Positions 14,519 to 22,776 are shown, counted from the first letter of the stretch. The stretch: 23,078 bases of DNA from an uncultured Gammaproteobacteria bacterium (GCA_937958785.1 CALGMY010000105.1:1-23078), one strand, 5' to 3'. The notes: a model not told the origin generated them from the letters alone. Numbers and translations are program-made.

Positions 14519-15118
14519 ATGGCGCCGCGCTGCAACCGGATCTTCAATATCGGCCTGAACCGGGCCGGTACCACGTCCCTCACCGAGGCCCTCAGCCTGC
14601 TCGGCCTCCGGGCGGTGCACCACAAGCACGCGGGCGTGCGGCTCTACGACCTCATGCGCGCCAATGTCGTGGCCCGCCGCCCGGTACTCGACGGGCTGGA
14701 CCGGTACGACGCTTTCTCCGACTTCGGCGGGCAGGACTTCTACCGCCTGCTGGACCGCCAGTACCCCTACAGCAAGTTCATCCTCACCACCCGGGAGCTG
14801 CAGTCCTGGCTGGACAGCCGCGAGCGCAAGGTGGCGAAGAACCTCGCCAGCCCCAACTACCACTACTCGTTCCGCAATGTGGACCGGCCCGGGTGGGTGA
14901 AGCACCGGGAGCAGTACCTGGCCGACCTCGATCGCCACTTCGCGCGCCGCCCGGGCGACCTGCTGGTGATCAACATCCCGGCGGGCGAGGGCTGGGAGAA
15001 GCTCTGTCCCTTCCTCGGCCTGCCGGTGCCGGATGCGCCCTTTCCCTACCGCAATCGCCTGGCGCCGGATGCCACGGACACCGACACGGCCACCGTCACG
15101 ACCACCGCCACGACCTGA
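14519..15118 (+). CDS. Sulfotransferase-family protein
   Basis: This encodes 199 residues. The N-terminal IFNIGLNRAGTTSLTEAL (about 8-25) is the P-loop-like 5'-phosphosulfate-binding motif of PAPS-dependent sulfotransferases. FILTTRELQSWLDSRE (about 87-102) resembles the 3'-phosphate-binding region, in which an Arg and a Ser bind PAPS. The length and pattern fit the bacterial members of PF17784 (Sulfotransfer_4); the acceptor is unknown. The last 14 residues are an Asp/Thr/Ala run (DTDTATVTTTATT) that looks like a disordered tail expanded from a short GAC/ACC repeat. It is convergent with the GNAT gene, with 4 bases between the stops. Confidence 0.82.
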   Translation: MAPRCNRIFNIGLNRAGTTSLTEALSLLGLRAVHHKHAGVRLYDLMRANVVARRPVLDGLDRYDAFSDFGGQDFYRLLDRQYPYSKFILTTRELQSWLDSRERKVAKNLASPNYHYSFRNVDRPGWVKHREQYLADLDRHFARRPGDLLVINIPAGEGWEKLCPFLGLPVPDAPFPYRNRLAPDATDTDTATVTTTATT

Positions 15119-15122
15119 CCCG

Positions 15123-15653
15123 TCAGGCCCGCTCCCTGAGGATGTATTCCCGGTCCAGGTGCTTGCCCACCGGGAAGTCGTACTCGCCGACCTTCTCGAA
15201 GCCGCGACGCCCGTAGAGCCGCTGCGCCCCGTGGTTCCCGGACCAGACGCCGATGTACAGCGGCGCGTGGCCCTGTGCGCGCAGCCAGGCGAGCCCGGTC
15301 TCGAGCAGCGCGGAACCGAGGCCGCGCCCCTGGATGGCGCTTCGCAGGTAGAGCTGGCGGATCTCGCCCGCCGCCGGTTCACGCCCCGGGACCGGCAGCT
15401 TGCAGGGCCCCGCGGTGAGGAAGCCCACCAGGGTCGCGTCCGCCGCTTCGGCCAGCCACACGCCGACCTCCGGCTGGCCGATCAGCCGGCGGTAGTTGGC
15501 CGCGGTCTGCTCGGTGGCGAGGAAGGTCGCGAGATCTTCCGGCCGGTACAGGTGGCCGAAGGTTTCGGTGAAGGTCTCTGCAGCGAGCAGGGCGAGGGCC
15601 GGCGCGTCGGCGGCCGAGGCGCGGCGGATGGTGATGCCCGGCGGACCCTGCAT
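15123..15653 (-). CDS. GNAT-family N-acetyltransferase
   Basis: This encodes 176 residues. A GNAT fold opens with ITIRRASAADAPALALL (about 7-23). Motif A, the acetyl-CoA site, is IRQLYLRSAIQGRGLGSALL (about 98-117) with the Q-G-R-G-L-G signature. It ends with WSGNHGAQRLYGRRGFEKVGE, the usual N-x-x-A-x-x-x-Y-x-x-x-GF element. The acceptor substrate is unknown. The ATG at 15653 is preferred; a TTG two codons upstream (15659) is possible. TAAGCT lies 6 bases before the ATG. It sits 27 bases downstream of the RAYT gene on the same strand. Confidence 0.9.
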   Translation of the reverse strand: MQGPPGITIRRASAADAPALALLAAETFTETFGHLYRPEDLATFLATEQTAANYRRLIGQPEVGVWLAEAADATLVGFLTAGPCKLPVPGREPAAGEIRQLYLRSAIQGRGLGSALLETGLAWLRAQGHAPLYIGVWSGNHGAQRLYGRRGFEKVGEYDFPVGKHLDREYILRERA

Positions 15654-15680
15654 GGGCAAAGCTTACCGAATCCCATCGGC

Positions 15681-16286
15681 TCAGTACCGGCCCGGGTACC
15701 AGCGGCAGTCCACCAGCGACTCCCGGTGGGGCGGTGCGCCGACGGGCGCCACGAAGACCCGGTACGCCGCCACGGCCCGCAGCAGGTCGCCACCCAGCAG
15801 CCGCAGGCACAGGTCCGTGGACAGCCACGTCGGGCCGCCCAGGCCCAGGTAGGCCCGGTGGCCCGACCAGGGGTAGTCCAGGGCGTCCCGGACCAGGCCT
15901 GCCCGGACCGGGTTCAGGTGCACGTAGCGCACCAGTTGCAGCAGGTAGCCGTCGGCGTCCACCCGGCAAGGCAGGTCCGGCGCGGCGAAGAGCGGGCCCT
16001 GGCCGTCGCCGGCGTGGGGGCAGGCCGCGGAGTAGCGGTCCGCCAGCTCGAGCGCCAGGCCGGGGGCATGGCGGGGGTGGACCTCCACCGCCAGGTGGAG
16101 GTGGTTGGTCATCCAGCAGAAGGCATGGCACCGGGCCTGGTAACCGGCGAGCACTTCCCCCACGAGGCCGTCCAGCACCCGCCGGTCGGCGGGGACGCGG
16201 AAGAGTGGCTGACGCTCCCGGCCCCGGAGCGCGACGTGGTGGATCGCGCCCCGGAGGCGCAGCCGGGAAACCGGTGTTGCGGGCAT
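15681..16286 (-). mobile_element. RAYT: REP-associated tyrosine transposase (Y1_Tnp)
   Basis: This encodes 201 residues. The order of motifs fits the IS200-like Y1 transposase domain in its REP-associated branch: AIHHVALRGRERQPLF (about 14-29), CWMTNHLHLAVEV with the HUH-type His62/His64, and LLQLVRYVHLNPVRAGLV with the likely nucleophile Tyr121. YPWSGHRAYLG closes the core. These single-copy proteins recognise and cleave REP hairpins that have a GTAG foot; such a hairpin is present at 4874-4896. I see no terminal REPs directly flanking this copy. The segment that normally reads like HLFQGRYK is altered (PLFAAPDLP), so activity is uncertain. Composition is like the neighbours, so it is a long-term resident. 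Confidence 0.85.
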
Positions 16287-16356
16287 TGGCCAAGCCTTGC
16301 CCGGCCGGGGGGGAATTGCAGCCGGAGAAAGGACTGGCTTCGACCGGAATCGCCGC

Positions 16357-17874
16357 TCAGCCCGTCAGGAACATGCGGCAGGTGGAATTGCCGGTCTCGT
16401 CGTCGAAGTCGTAGCCCGTGGCTTCGAGGTGGGCCCGGAACGCCGGCAGGTCGGCGGCAGGGACCTGGATGCCGGCGAGCACCCGGGCATGGTCCGAGCC
16501 CGGGTTGGTGTAATGGAACAGGCTGATGTTCCACCGGCTCCCCAGCGCGCGCAGGAACTCGAGCAATGCGCCCGGCTGCTCCGGGAACTCGAAGCGGTAC
16601 AGGCGCTCGTCCCCGAGGCCCGGGGCGAGGCCGCCCACCATGTGCCGGACGTGGAGCTTGGCGACCTCGTCGTCGCTCAGGTCCGCCACCGGGAAGCCGA
16701 GTTGCTGCAACTGGCCGATCAGCTGCTCCCGCTCGGCAAGGCCGCCGGTCAGGCCGACACCGACGAAGATCCGCGCGCTCCGGGGGTCGCTGAAACGGTA
16801 ATTGAATTCGGTGATGTGCCGGTTGCCGATGGTCTCGCAGAAGTGCAGGAAGCTTCCTGCCCGTTCCGGGATCTGGACGGCGAGGAGCGCCTCCCGGTGC
16901 TCGCCGATACCCGCGCGTTCGGCGATGTAGCGCAGCCGGTCGAAGTTCATGTTGGCGCCGCTGTTCACCGCGACGAGCGTGCGGTCCCGGCAGCCACTGG
17001 CCTCGACGTGGCGCTTGATGCCCGCGATGGCCAGGGCACCGGCCGGCTCCATGATGGCGCGGGTGTCCTCGAAGACGTCCCTGATGGCCGCGCAGACCTC
17101 GTCGTTGGTGACGACGATGATCTCGTCCACCACCTCGCGGCAGATCCGGACCGTCTCGTCGCCGGCCTCCCGCACGGCCACGCCGTCACAGAAGATGCCG
17201 ACCCGCGCGAGCCGGACGGGGCGGCCGGCGGCGAGGGCCGTGTGCATCGTGGGGGATTCCTCGGGCTCGACGCCGATGATCCGGATCTCCGGGTAGAGCG
17301 CCTTGATGTAGAGGCCGATGCCGCTGATCAGCCCGCCGCCGCCCACGGGCACGAACACGGCGTCGATCGGTCCCGGCCGCTGGCGCAGGATCTCGACGCC
17401 GATGGTGCCCTGGCCGGCGATGACGGCGGGATCGTTGAACGGGTGGATGAAGGTCAGCCCCTGGCCGGCCACCAGTTGCTGGGCCCGGCCATAGGCGTCG
17501 TCGTAGGTGATGCCGTGCAGTTCGATGTCGGCGCCCAGCGCCCGGACGGCGTCGACCTTGATGCTGGGGGTGGTCACGGGCATCACCACCACGGCCCGGA
17601 TGCCGAGGGTCCGGGCGGCGAGGGCGACCCCCTGGCCATGGTTGCCGGCGGAGCTGCAGATCACGCCGGCGGCGCGCTCGGCGGGCGCGAGGTGGGCAAG
17701 GCGGTTGTAGGCGCCCCGCAGCTTGAAGGAAAACACCGGTTGCAGGTCCTCCCGCTTCAGGAGGACCCGGTTGCCGAGCCGGGCAGACAGGCGGGATGCC
17801 GGTTCCAGCGGGGTCTCGACGGCCACGTCGTAGACCCGTGCCTTCAGGATCCGCTCGAGGTAATCACCGATCAC
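16357..17874 (-). CDS. ilvA: Biosynthetic threonine ammonia-lyase (threonine deaminase)
   Basis: This PLP enzyme converts threonine to 2-oxobutanoate and ammonia, the first step of isoleucine synthesis. It is 505 residues from the GTG at 17874, close to the 514 of E. coli IlvA. The PLP Lys51 lies in SFKLRGAY, SSAGNHGQG binds the substrate carboxylate, and VPVGGGGLISG is the phosphate loop. Two ACT-like regulatory domains follow: one begins ALLAVQIPERAGSFLHF, the other YRFEFPEQPGALLEFL. They imply feedback control by isoleucine and valine. The in-frame GTG at 17937 would add 21 Gly/Arg-rich residues and is less likely. TACCCT sits 6 bases before the chosen GTG. No other ilv gene is adjacent. 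Confidence 0.92.
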   Translation of the reverse strand: MIGDYLERILKARVYDVAVETPLEPASRLSARLGNRVLLKREDLQPVFSFKLRGAYNRLAHLAPAERAAGVICSSAGNHGQGVALAARTLGIRAVVVMPVTTPSIKVDAVRALGADIELHGITYDDAYGRAQQLVAGQGLTFIHPFNDPAVIAGQGTIGVEILRQRPGPIDAVFVPVGGGGLISGIGLYIKALYPEIRIIGVEPEESPTMHTALAAGRPVRLARVGIFCDGVAVREAGDETVRICREVVDEIIVVTNDEVCAAIRDVFEDTRAIMEPAGALAIAGIKRHVEASGCRDRTLVAVNSGANMNFDRLRYIAERAGIGEHREALLAVQIPERAGSFLHFCETIGNRHITEFNYRFSDPRSARIFVGVGLTGGLAEREQLIGQLQQLGFPVADLSDDEVAKLHVRHMVGGLAPGLGDERLYRFEFPEQPGALLEFLRALGSRWNISLFHYTNPGSDHARVLAGIQVPAADLPAFRAHLEATGYDFDDETGNSTCRMFLTG

Positions 17875-18082
17875 CCGCAGAGGGTAGCCCACGGCCGCCC
17901 GGCCGGCACGGCCGGACGGCGGCAGGCGACTGGCCACCGGGGGGGAGGTCGGCAGCCCTGGCGGTGCCTGACCGGGAACGCCGTTCCTCCAGGGGGACTG
18001 GTTCGTCGGCCCGACATCCCCGACCAGGTACCGTGGGCCGAGCTTAGGCCAGTCCGCCGGCGATCGCCCTAAGGGAATCTCC

Positions 18083-19135
18083 CTACTTGGGGGCCAGCAG
18101 CTCGGTGAGGCGGCGGGTCAGCTGCTCGGACTTGTAGCTCGGCAAGGTGTAGACCCAGCCGCCGAGGCGCTGGTTGAGGGTCTCGGCCTCGCTGGCTGCG
18201 CCGCCCGTGCCGGAGGCGCTGAAGGTCACCCGCGTCCCCGTGGGCAGGCGCCAGGAGCTGGCCTCGATGGTGAGGCCGTCCGTCGTGACGAACCGGGCCA
18301 CCACCGGCTTGCCGGGTTCGGCACCGAGCGCCTCCCGGGTCTGGACATCCTCGAGGCGCAGGTCCGCGAGGGTGCCCGCGACGCCATTCGCAATGCCGGG
18401 ATAGCTGAGTTCGCGCCCCGCCGGAATCCCGGCCACCCGGAACTCCACCAGGTCGTCCGCCGGTTCCCCTGCCTCGTCCGCGGCCCCTTCGTCCGGTGCC
18501 GCCGGCTCCGGCGCCCGCGTGATCCGCAAGGTCTCCACGCCCGGGTGGTCGATGGTCACGGAGGCGATGCGCCCCGCCGGGATGTCGGTGAGGGCCCGGT
18601 CCAGCCATTCGCCCGCGGTCTTGCCCAGGTCGAACTGGGCAGCGACCAGCCAGCTCTCCGCCTCGCCCGCGCGCCGCACGTAGGTTTGCCCCGCGGCGCC
18701 CGGCAGGGCATTGCCGACGATGACGTCCACCGGTCGTCCCGTACCCGTGATCGTGAGCCGGGTGCCGGCCCCATCGGTCGCGCCCGGGTCCGCCACGCCC
18801 AGTCGCGCGTAGAAATCCGGATTCGCGGTCTTCTGCTCGACGATGCGGGCATCGGCTAGGGCGAGCAGGTTCTTGCGGATGCGGGCCACGTCGGCCGCGT
18901 AGCCGTCCCGGCCGCCGACGGTCCAGCGGTCGGCCCCCCGCTCCAGGGTGGCAACCTCCGCGTTTCCGGGGCCGGTGACCACGATGCGCGACACCGCATT
19001 CAGTTCGTCCCGGAACCCCGGCAGAAACGGGCCGTCGGCCGGGTTCGCGGGACGCCTGGCCAGCAGGGCAAGCGCAGCGAGCACCGCCAGCACGCCCAGC
19101 GCCGCCACCAGGCCGAGCAGGGAACGCCGGTTCAC
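18083..19135 (-). CDS. DUF4340 domain protein, last gene of Gld-like ABC operon
   Basis: This encodes 350 residues. A signal anchor (about 6-27, very Leu/Ala-rich) is followed by a long extracytoplasmic region. DRWTVGGRDGYAADVARIRKNLLALADARIVE (about 69-100) and the following NPDFYARLGVAD are typical DUF4340 features, repeated more loosely in the second half (GWVYTLPSYKSEQLTRRLTELL). An acidic linker (about 210-226) separates the halves. The family is found next to Gld-type ABC transporters and has no known biochemical function. The start GTG overlaps the stop of the GldG-like gene in GTGA. The 145 bases between its stop and the ilvA start hold no clear terminator; a palindrome GGCGATCGCC (18059-18068) is the only notable sequence. 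Confidence 0.85.
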   Translation of the reverse strand: MNRRSLLGLVAALGVLAVLAALALLARRPANPADGPFLPGFRDELNAVSRIVVTGPGNAEVATLERGADRWTVGGRDGYAADVARIRKNLLALADARIVEQKTANPDFYARLGVADPGATDGAGTRLTITGTGRPVDVIVGNALPGAAGQTYVRRAGEAESWLVAAQFDLGKTAGEWLDRALTDIPAGRIASVTIDHPGVETLRITRAPEPAAPDEGAADEAGEPADDLVEFRVAGIPAGRELSYPGIANGVAGTLADLRLEDVQTREALGAEPGKPVVARFVTTDGLTIEASSWRLPTGTRVTFSASGTGGAASEAETLNQRLGGWVYTLPSYKSEQLTRRLTELLAPK

Positions 19136-21000
19136 GCGCCCGCACCGGCCTGGCGCCGCCGGCGCCGGGCTGCCACCAGCAGGATGCTGGCCACCGAGAT
19201 CAGCACGGGCACCAGGGCGATGTTCAGCACCTTGAGCCGGGTGCCGAGCTGCTCGATGTCCCGGTCCAGTCCCCGCTGGACCTGCCGGAGCTCCTTGCGG
19301 AGCTCGATGCGGCGGGACTGGAAACGCTCGATCTCCGCCTCCTGCTGGGCCGACAGGATCTCCGTGCCCTGGTCGGGCCGGCTCGCCTGCAGCTCGTTCA
19401 GCCGGGCTTCGGTCTCCTGCAGCTCCGCCTGCAGCCGCTCCTCCGCCGACCGGAAGCGCAGCTCGGCTTCCCGGCGCAGCGCCTGAACGCGGGTGAACGG
19501 CCGCTGGAACGTCGCCCGGCTGCGGATGCTGATGAGGTCCCCGCTGCCCAGCAGGTTGTCGAGCGCGTTCACCGCGACGTCGCCGTTGTTAGCGAAGGCG
19601 GTGGTCAGCTGCTGGCCGAGGAATTCCTGGGTCTGCGCCCAGAGCCGGTCCGACAGCAGGTCCGTGTCGGCCACCAGCAGGACGTTGATGGGTCCGTTCG
19701 AGGTCGCGAGGTGCCCGGGGCGGCCGTCGCCCGGGAAGGCGCTCGGCACCGTGCCGGTGATGCGGGCCGCCAGCGTGTAGCGTTCGCCGGTGGGCTTGAA
19801 GTCCTGCCGCAGGAGGTCCGGATCCGACGCCAGCGCCAGCCGGGCCGTGGGCAGCAGGGCCGCCTGCTCGCTGGACTGGATGACCGGGGTGAGCTCGGCG
19901 GCGGCATCCGCGCTCCGGGCAAGGTGGCCGGCGAAGGCCAGGTTCACAATATCGAGCCCGCTCGTCACGACGTCGTCCTGGGACATGCCATCCGCCGTCA
20001 CGCCGATGATGCCGAGGTGCCGGACGGGGCCCCCGTCCGGCCGGCCGACGGTGAGGGCGTAGCGGTCGTCGCCGACCACGTTCGCCATGTCGAGGTCCAC
20101 GCCCCAGGCACGGAGCAGCGGCCCAAGGTCAGAGGACCGCCCGCCACCACCGCCGCCCATCGCGGCCGCCATGGGGTCCGCCCCGTCACCCGGGTCCTGC
20201 TCGGCCCAGGGGTCCGCGAAGACCAGCGCCCGACCGCCCCGCAGGATGAACTGGTCGATCGCGTACAGCGTCTCGTCCGGCAGGTTCTTCGGATGCACGA
20301 GCATCAGCACCTGGATCTCGTCCTCGATCCTCTCGAGGCCGGACTCCAGCACCCGCAGGTCGAACAGCTGCCGCAGCTGGCCCGTCACCACCCAGGCCTC
20401 CCGGATCTGCTGGGTCATGGGGTCGAAGCCCGCGGTCATCGGCAGGGTGGAGAGCAGTCCCACGACCGGCTTCTTCGGGTTGGCCAGCGAGTAGACCAGG
20501 CGGGCGAGGTCGTACTCGAGGAACGCCTCCTTGGTCGGATCCAGGAAGGGGATCGTCTCGTCGTCTCCCACGCTGTTGGTGGCGGCGATGCCGAAGTAGA
20601 TCGGGTCCGCGTTGTTGCCGAGGTTGATGGGCCGGAGGCCGAAGGCCGTGGCCCGGTCCTCCTCCTCGGAGAACGGCAGGGGGTCGACCACCCGCAGCCG
20701 CAGCTGGCCGTTGGAGCGGTTGGCAAATTCCTCGAGCATCTCCCGGACCCGGCCCGCGTAGGTGCGCAGCTGCGGTACGTCGGCCGTCGCCTTGTCGGAG
20801 AAGTACAGGTAGACGTTGAGGGGCTCCGGGATGGAGCCGACGATCTTGCGCGTGCCCTCGGAGAGCGTGTAGAGCCGGTTCTCCGTGAGGTCCACCCGGG
20901 CGGCCGGCAGCAGGGTGATGACCGCGACGCCCGCCAGGAACACGCCGGCGAGCACCAGCAGGCCCATGCGGTCGAAGAACAGCCTGCCGCGCTTCTGCAT
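19132..21000 (-). CDS. GldG-like ABC transporter auxiliary protein
   Basis: This encodes 622 residues. An N-terminal membrane helix (about 12-31) is followed by VDLTENRLYTLSEGT, the usual opening of the GldG/ABC_transp_aux (PF09822) region. The large extracytoplasmic body contains VGLLSTLPM and LMLVHPKNLPDETLYAIDQFILRGGRALVFADPWAE (about 263-296). A Gly run (about 311-316) follows, and near the C-terminus a long Glu/Arg/Gln-rich coiled coil (about 500-590), then a second membrane helix (about 592-611) and a basic tail. It is thought to work with the ABC-2 permease; the cargo is unknown. It starts one base after the permease stop. Confidence 0.87.
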   Translation of the reverse strand: MQKRGRLFFDRMGLLVLAGVFLAGVAVITLLPAARVDLTENRLYTLSEGTRKIVGSIPEPLNVYLYFSDKATADVPQLRTYAGRVREMLEEFANRSNGQLRLRVVDPLPFSEEEDRATAFGLRPINLGNNADPIYFGIAATNSVGDDETIPFLDPTKEAFLEYDLARLVYSLANPKKPVVGLLSTLPMTAGFDPMTQQIREAWVVTGQLRQLFDLRVLESGLERIEDEIQVLMLVHPKNLPDETLYAIDQFILRGGRALVFADPWAEQDPGDGADPMAAAMGGGGGGRSSDLGPLLRAWGVDLDMANVVGDDRYALTVGRPDGGPVRHLGIIGVTADGMSQDDVVTSGLDIVNLAFAGHLARSADAAAELTPVIQSSEQAALLPTARLALASDPDLLRQDFKPTGERYTLAARITGTVPSAFPGDGRPGHLATSNGPINVLLVADTDLLSDRLWAQTQEFLGQQLTTAFANNGDVAVNALDNLLGSGDLISIRSRATFQRPFTRVQALRREAELRFRSAEERLQAELQETEARLNELQASRPDQGTEILSAQQEAEIERFQSRRIELRKELRQVQRGLDRDIEQLGTRLKVLNIALVPVLISVASILLVAARRRRRQAGAGA

Positions 21001-21001
21001 G

Positions 21002-21736
21002 TCAGTCGGCCTTCCGGAGGTCCAGCACGATCGTCGTGGCGACCAGCCAGACCCCGATCACGAGCAGGAAGTAGAGCACGTCCCGCACGTCCAGCACGCC
21101 CTTGCTGATGGCGGTGAAGTGGGTGAGGAAGGACAGGCTCGCCACGGCATCCAGCAGCGCCCCGGGCAGCCAGGCGGAGAAGAGGTCCAGCACCAGGGGG
21201 AAGCCGGCCAGCATGAAGACGAAGCAGATGACCACGGTGATGATGAAGGCCACCACCTGGTTGCGGTTGGCTGCCGAGATGCAGGAGCCGATGGCCAGGA
21301 AGCCGCCCGCCATGAGCAGGCTGCCGATGTAGGCAGCGACGATCACCCCGTTGTCCGGGTCACCCAGGTAGTTGACGGTGATCCAGATGGGGAAGGTCAG
21401 CACGAGGGCGACCGCGATGAACAGCCAGGCCGCCAGGAACTTGGCCACGACCGCCTGCCAGAGGGTCACGGGCAGGGTCATCAGCAGCTCCACGCTGCCG
21501 CTCTTGCGCTCCTCCGCCCACAGCCGCATGGCGATGGCCGGCACCAGGAACAGGTACAGCCAGGGGTGGAAGTTGAAGAATGGCGAGAGGTCGGCCTGGC
21601 CGCGCTCGTAGAACCCACCGAGGTAGAAGGTGAACAGCCCGGTCAGGGCCAGGAAGATCACGATGAACACGTAGGCGAGGGGCGTCGCGAAGTAGCTCTG
21701 CAGTTCCCGGCCGGCGATCGTGCGGATCACGCCCAT
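21002..21736 (-). CDS. ABC-2 type permease (GldF-like)
   Basis: This encodes 244 residues from the ATG at 21736 (GTG at 21739 is one codon longer). Six hydrophobic segments are visible. AGRELQSYFATPLAYVFIVIFLALTGLFTF opens the protein. The cytoplasmic loop RLWAEERKSGSVELLMTLPVTLWQAVVAKFLAAW is the coupling signature of ABC-2 permeases such as GldF and NosY. It forms the membrane pore with the ATPase encoded just upstream. The TGATG at the junction overlaps the ATPase stop by one base, so translation is coupled. Confidence 0.9.
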   Translation of the reverse strand: MGVIRTIAGRELQSYFATPLAYVFIVIFLALTGLFTFYLGGFYERGQADLSPFFNFHPWLYLFLVPAIAMRLWAEERKSGSVELLMTLPVTLWQAVVAKFLAAWLFIAVALVLTFPIWITVNYLGDPDNGVIVAAYIGSLLMAGGFLAIGSCISAANRNQVVAFIITVVICFVFMLAGFPLVLDLFSAWLPGALLDAVASLSFLTHFTAISKGVLDVRDVLYFLLVIGVWLVATTIVLDLRKAD

Positions 21737-22683
21737 CACGCGCCTCCGGCCGGCGCGGGCCCGGTGGTGATCGCCCGGAACACCTCGTCGAGGCGACCAG
21801 CCTCGAGCCGCAGGTCCTCCACCGGCCAGCGACGCTCGGTGGCGAGGCTGCTCACCGTGGTGAGCAGGCGCTCACCCTCCCGGGGAAAGGCGGTAACGGC
21901 GAACTCGTGCGGGTCGGTCTCCACGGTGCGCACCCCGGCTAGGGCGGCGAGGTCCGCGGCGACCGCCGGCAGGTCGGCCGACCGGGTGAGGCGCACGGTG
22001 ACAGCGCCGTGGAAGCGGGACCGGTGGATCAGCGTGGCGGGCTGCTCGTCGGCCACGATGCGCCCGTTGGCGATGATGATGGCCCGGGTGCACACCGCAT
22101 CGACTTCCTCGAGGATGTGGGTGGAGATGACGATCACCTTGCCCGGTGCCATGGCCTGGATGAGCTCCCGCACCTCGTGCTTCTGGTTCGGATCGAGGCC
22201 GTCGGTGGGCTCGTCCAGGATGAGCACGGGCGGGTCGTGGAGAATCGCCTGGGCGAGGCCCACCCGGCGCCGGAAGCCCTTCGACAGGGTCTCGATGGGC
22301 TGGTGCAGGACATCTCCGAGCTGCAGCCGGCCGGTGACGTCGGCGAGCCGCCGGGAAAGGTTCGCGCCCGAGAGGCCCCGGATGCGGCCGATGAAGGCCA
22401 GGAAGTCGCCCGGGGTCATCTCGCCGTAGCTCGGCGCGCCCTCGGGCAGGTAGCCCAGCTTCTGCTTGGCCGCCACGGGGGCCTCGCCGATGTCGTGGCC
22501 GCAGATCTCCGCCCGCCCCGCGGTGGGGGGCACGAAACCCGCCAGCATGCGCATGGTGGTGGTCTTGCCGGCCCCGTTGGGCCCGAGGAAGCCCAGCACC
22601 TCGCCGGGCGCGACGGCGAAGGAAATGCCGTCGACCGCCGTGCGGCTGCCAAAGGTCTTCACCAGGCCGTCTGCCCTGATCAT
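21736..22683 (-). CDS. ABC transporter ATPase (GldA-like)
   Basis: This encodes 315 residues. Walker A GPNGAGKTT (about 34-42), Q-loop region LPEGAPSYGEMTP, the signature LSKGFRRRVGLAQAIL, Walker B VLILDEPTDGLDP and the H-loop STHILEE are all intact, so an active ATPase is expected. About 90 C-terminal residues form an accessory domain (FHGAVTVRLTRSADLPAV and following), as in GldA and other ABC-2 exporters. It heads a four-gene operon with the permease, GldG-like and DUF4340 genes. The ATG at 22683 is chosen because the MIRADGLVKTFG start aligns with the family. The next ATG upstream opens a 5-codon frame ending on this start codon. Confidence 0.92.
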   Translation of the reverse strand: MIRADGLVKTFGSRTAVDGISFAVAPGEVLGFLGPNGAGKTTTMRMLAGFVPPTAGRAEICGHDIGEAPVAAKQKLGYLPEGAPSYGEMTPGDFLAFIGRIRGLSGANLSRRLADVTGRLQLGDVLHQPIETLSKGFRRRVGLAQAILHDPPVLILDEPTDGLDPNQKHEVRELIQAMAPGKVIVISTHILEEVDAVCTRAIIIANGRIVADEQPATLIHRSRFHGAVTVRLTRSADLPAVAADLAALAGVRTVETDPHEFAVTAFPREGERLLTTVSSLATERRWPVEDLRLEAGRLDEVFRAITTGPAPAGGA

Positions 22684-22708
22684 TCGGCGCAACTCATTCG
22701 GCGCAAGT
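22681..22708 (-). repeat. Tandem 14-bp duplication over the ABC ATPase start
   Basis: Two adjacent 14-base copies differ at one position; on the minus strand each contains TTGCGCCGAATG. The second ATG is the ATPase start. The first opens a frame of ATG, four codons and TGA, and the TGA overlaps the ATPase ATG as ATGA. Confidence 0.6.
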
Positions 22709-22776
22709 TTCCGTTGGGGAGTGAATCCCCTCGTGCGCCGGTATTGTCCATGCGGCGCGCCGGCCCGCAAGCCGGA

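Noticed and set aside
14477..15382. N-terminal extension of the 13607-14476 hydrolase frame
   Set aside because: The frame stays open upstream but is antisense to the sulfotransferase; the hydrolase domain begins right after the ATG at 14476.
18059..18068. GGCGATCGCC palindrome as a HIP1-type repeat
   Set aside because: A single 10-bp palindrome in GC-rich DNA is expected by chance; no second copy was noticed nearby.
16297..18072. Plus-strand open frame of 591 codons
   Set aside because: It is antisense to ilvA; no domain is visible, and the Asp/Val/His-rich translation mirrors the coding strand.
18069..19145. Minus-strand frame of 358 codons over the DUF4340 gene
   Set aside because: Same strand, other frame. 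The Arg/Gly-rich translation has no membrane anchor or domain, while 18083-19135 has both plus operon overlap.
22715..22729. GGGGA/TCCCC hairpin upstream of the ABC ATPase as a terminator or attenuator
   Set aside because: The stem is only 5 bp with a 5-base loop and no T-tract.
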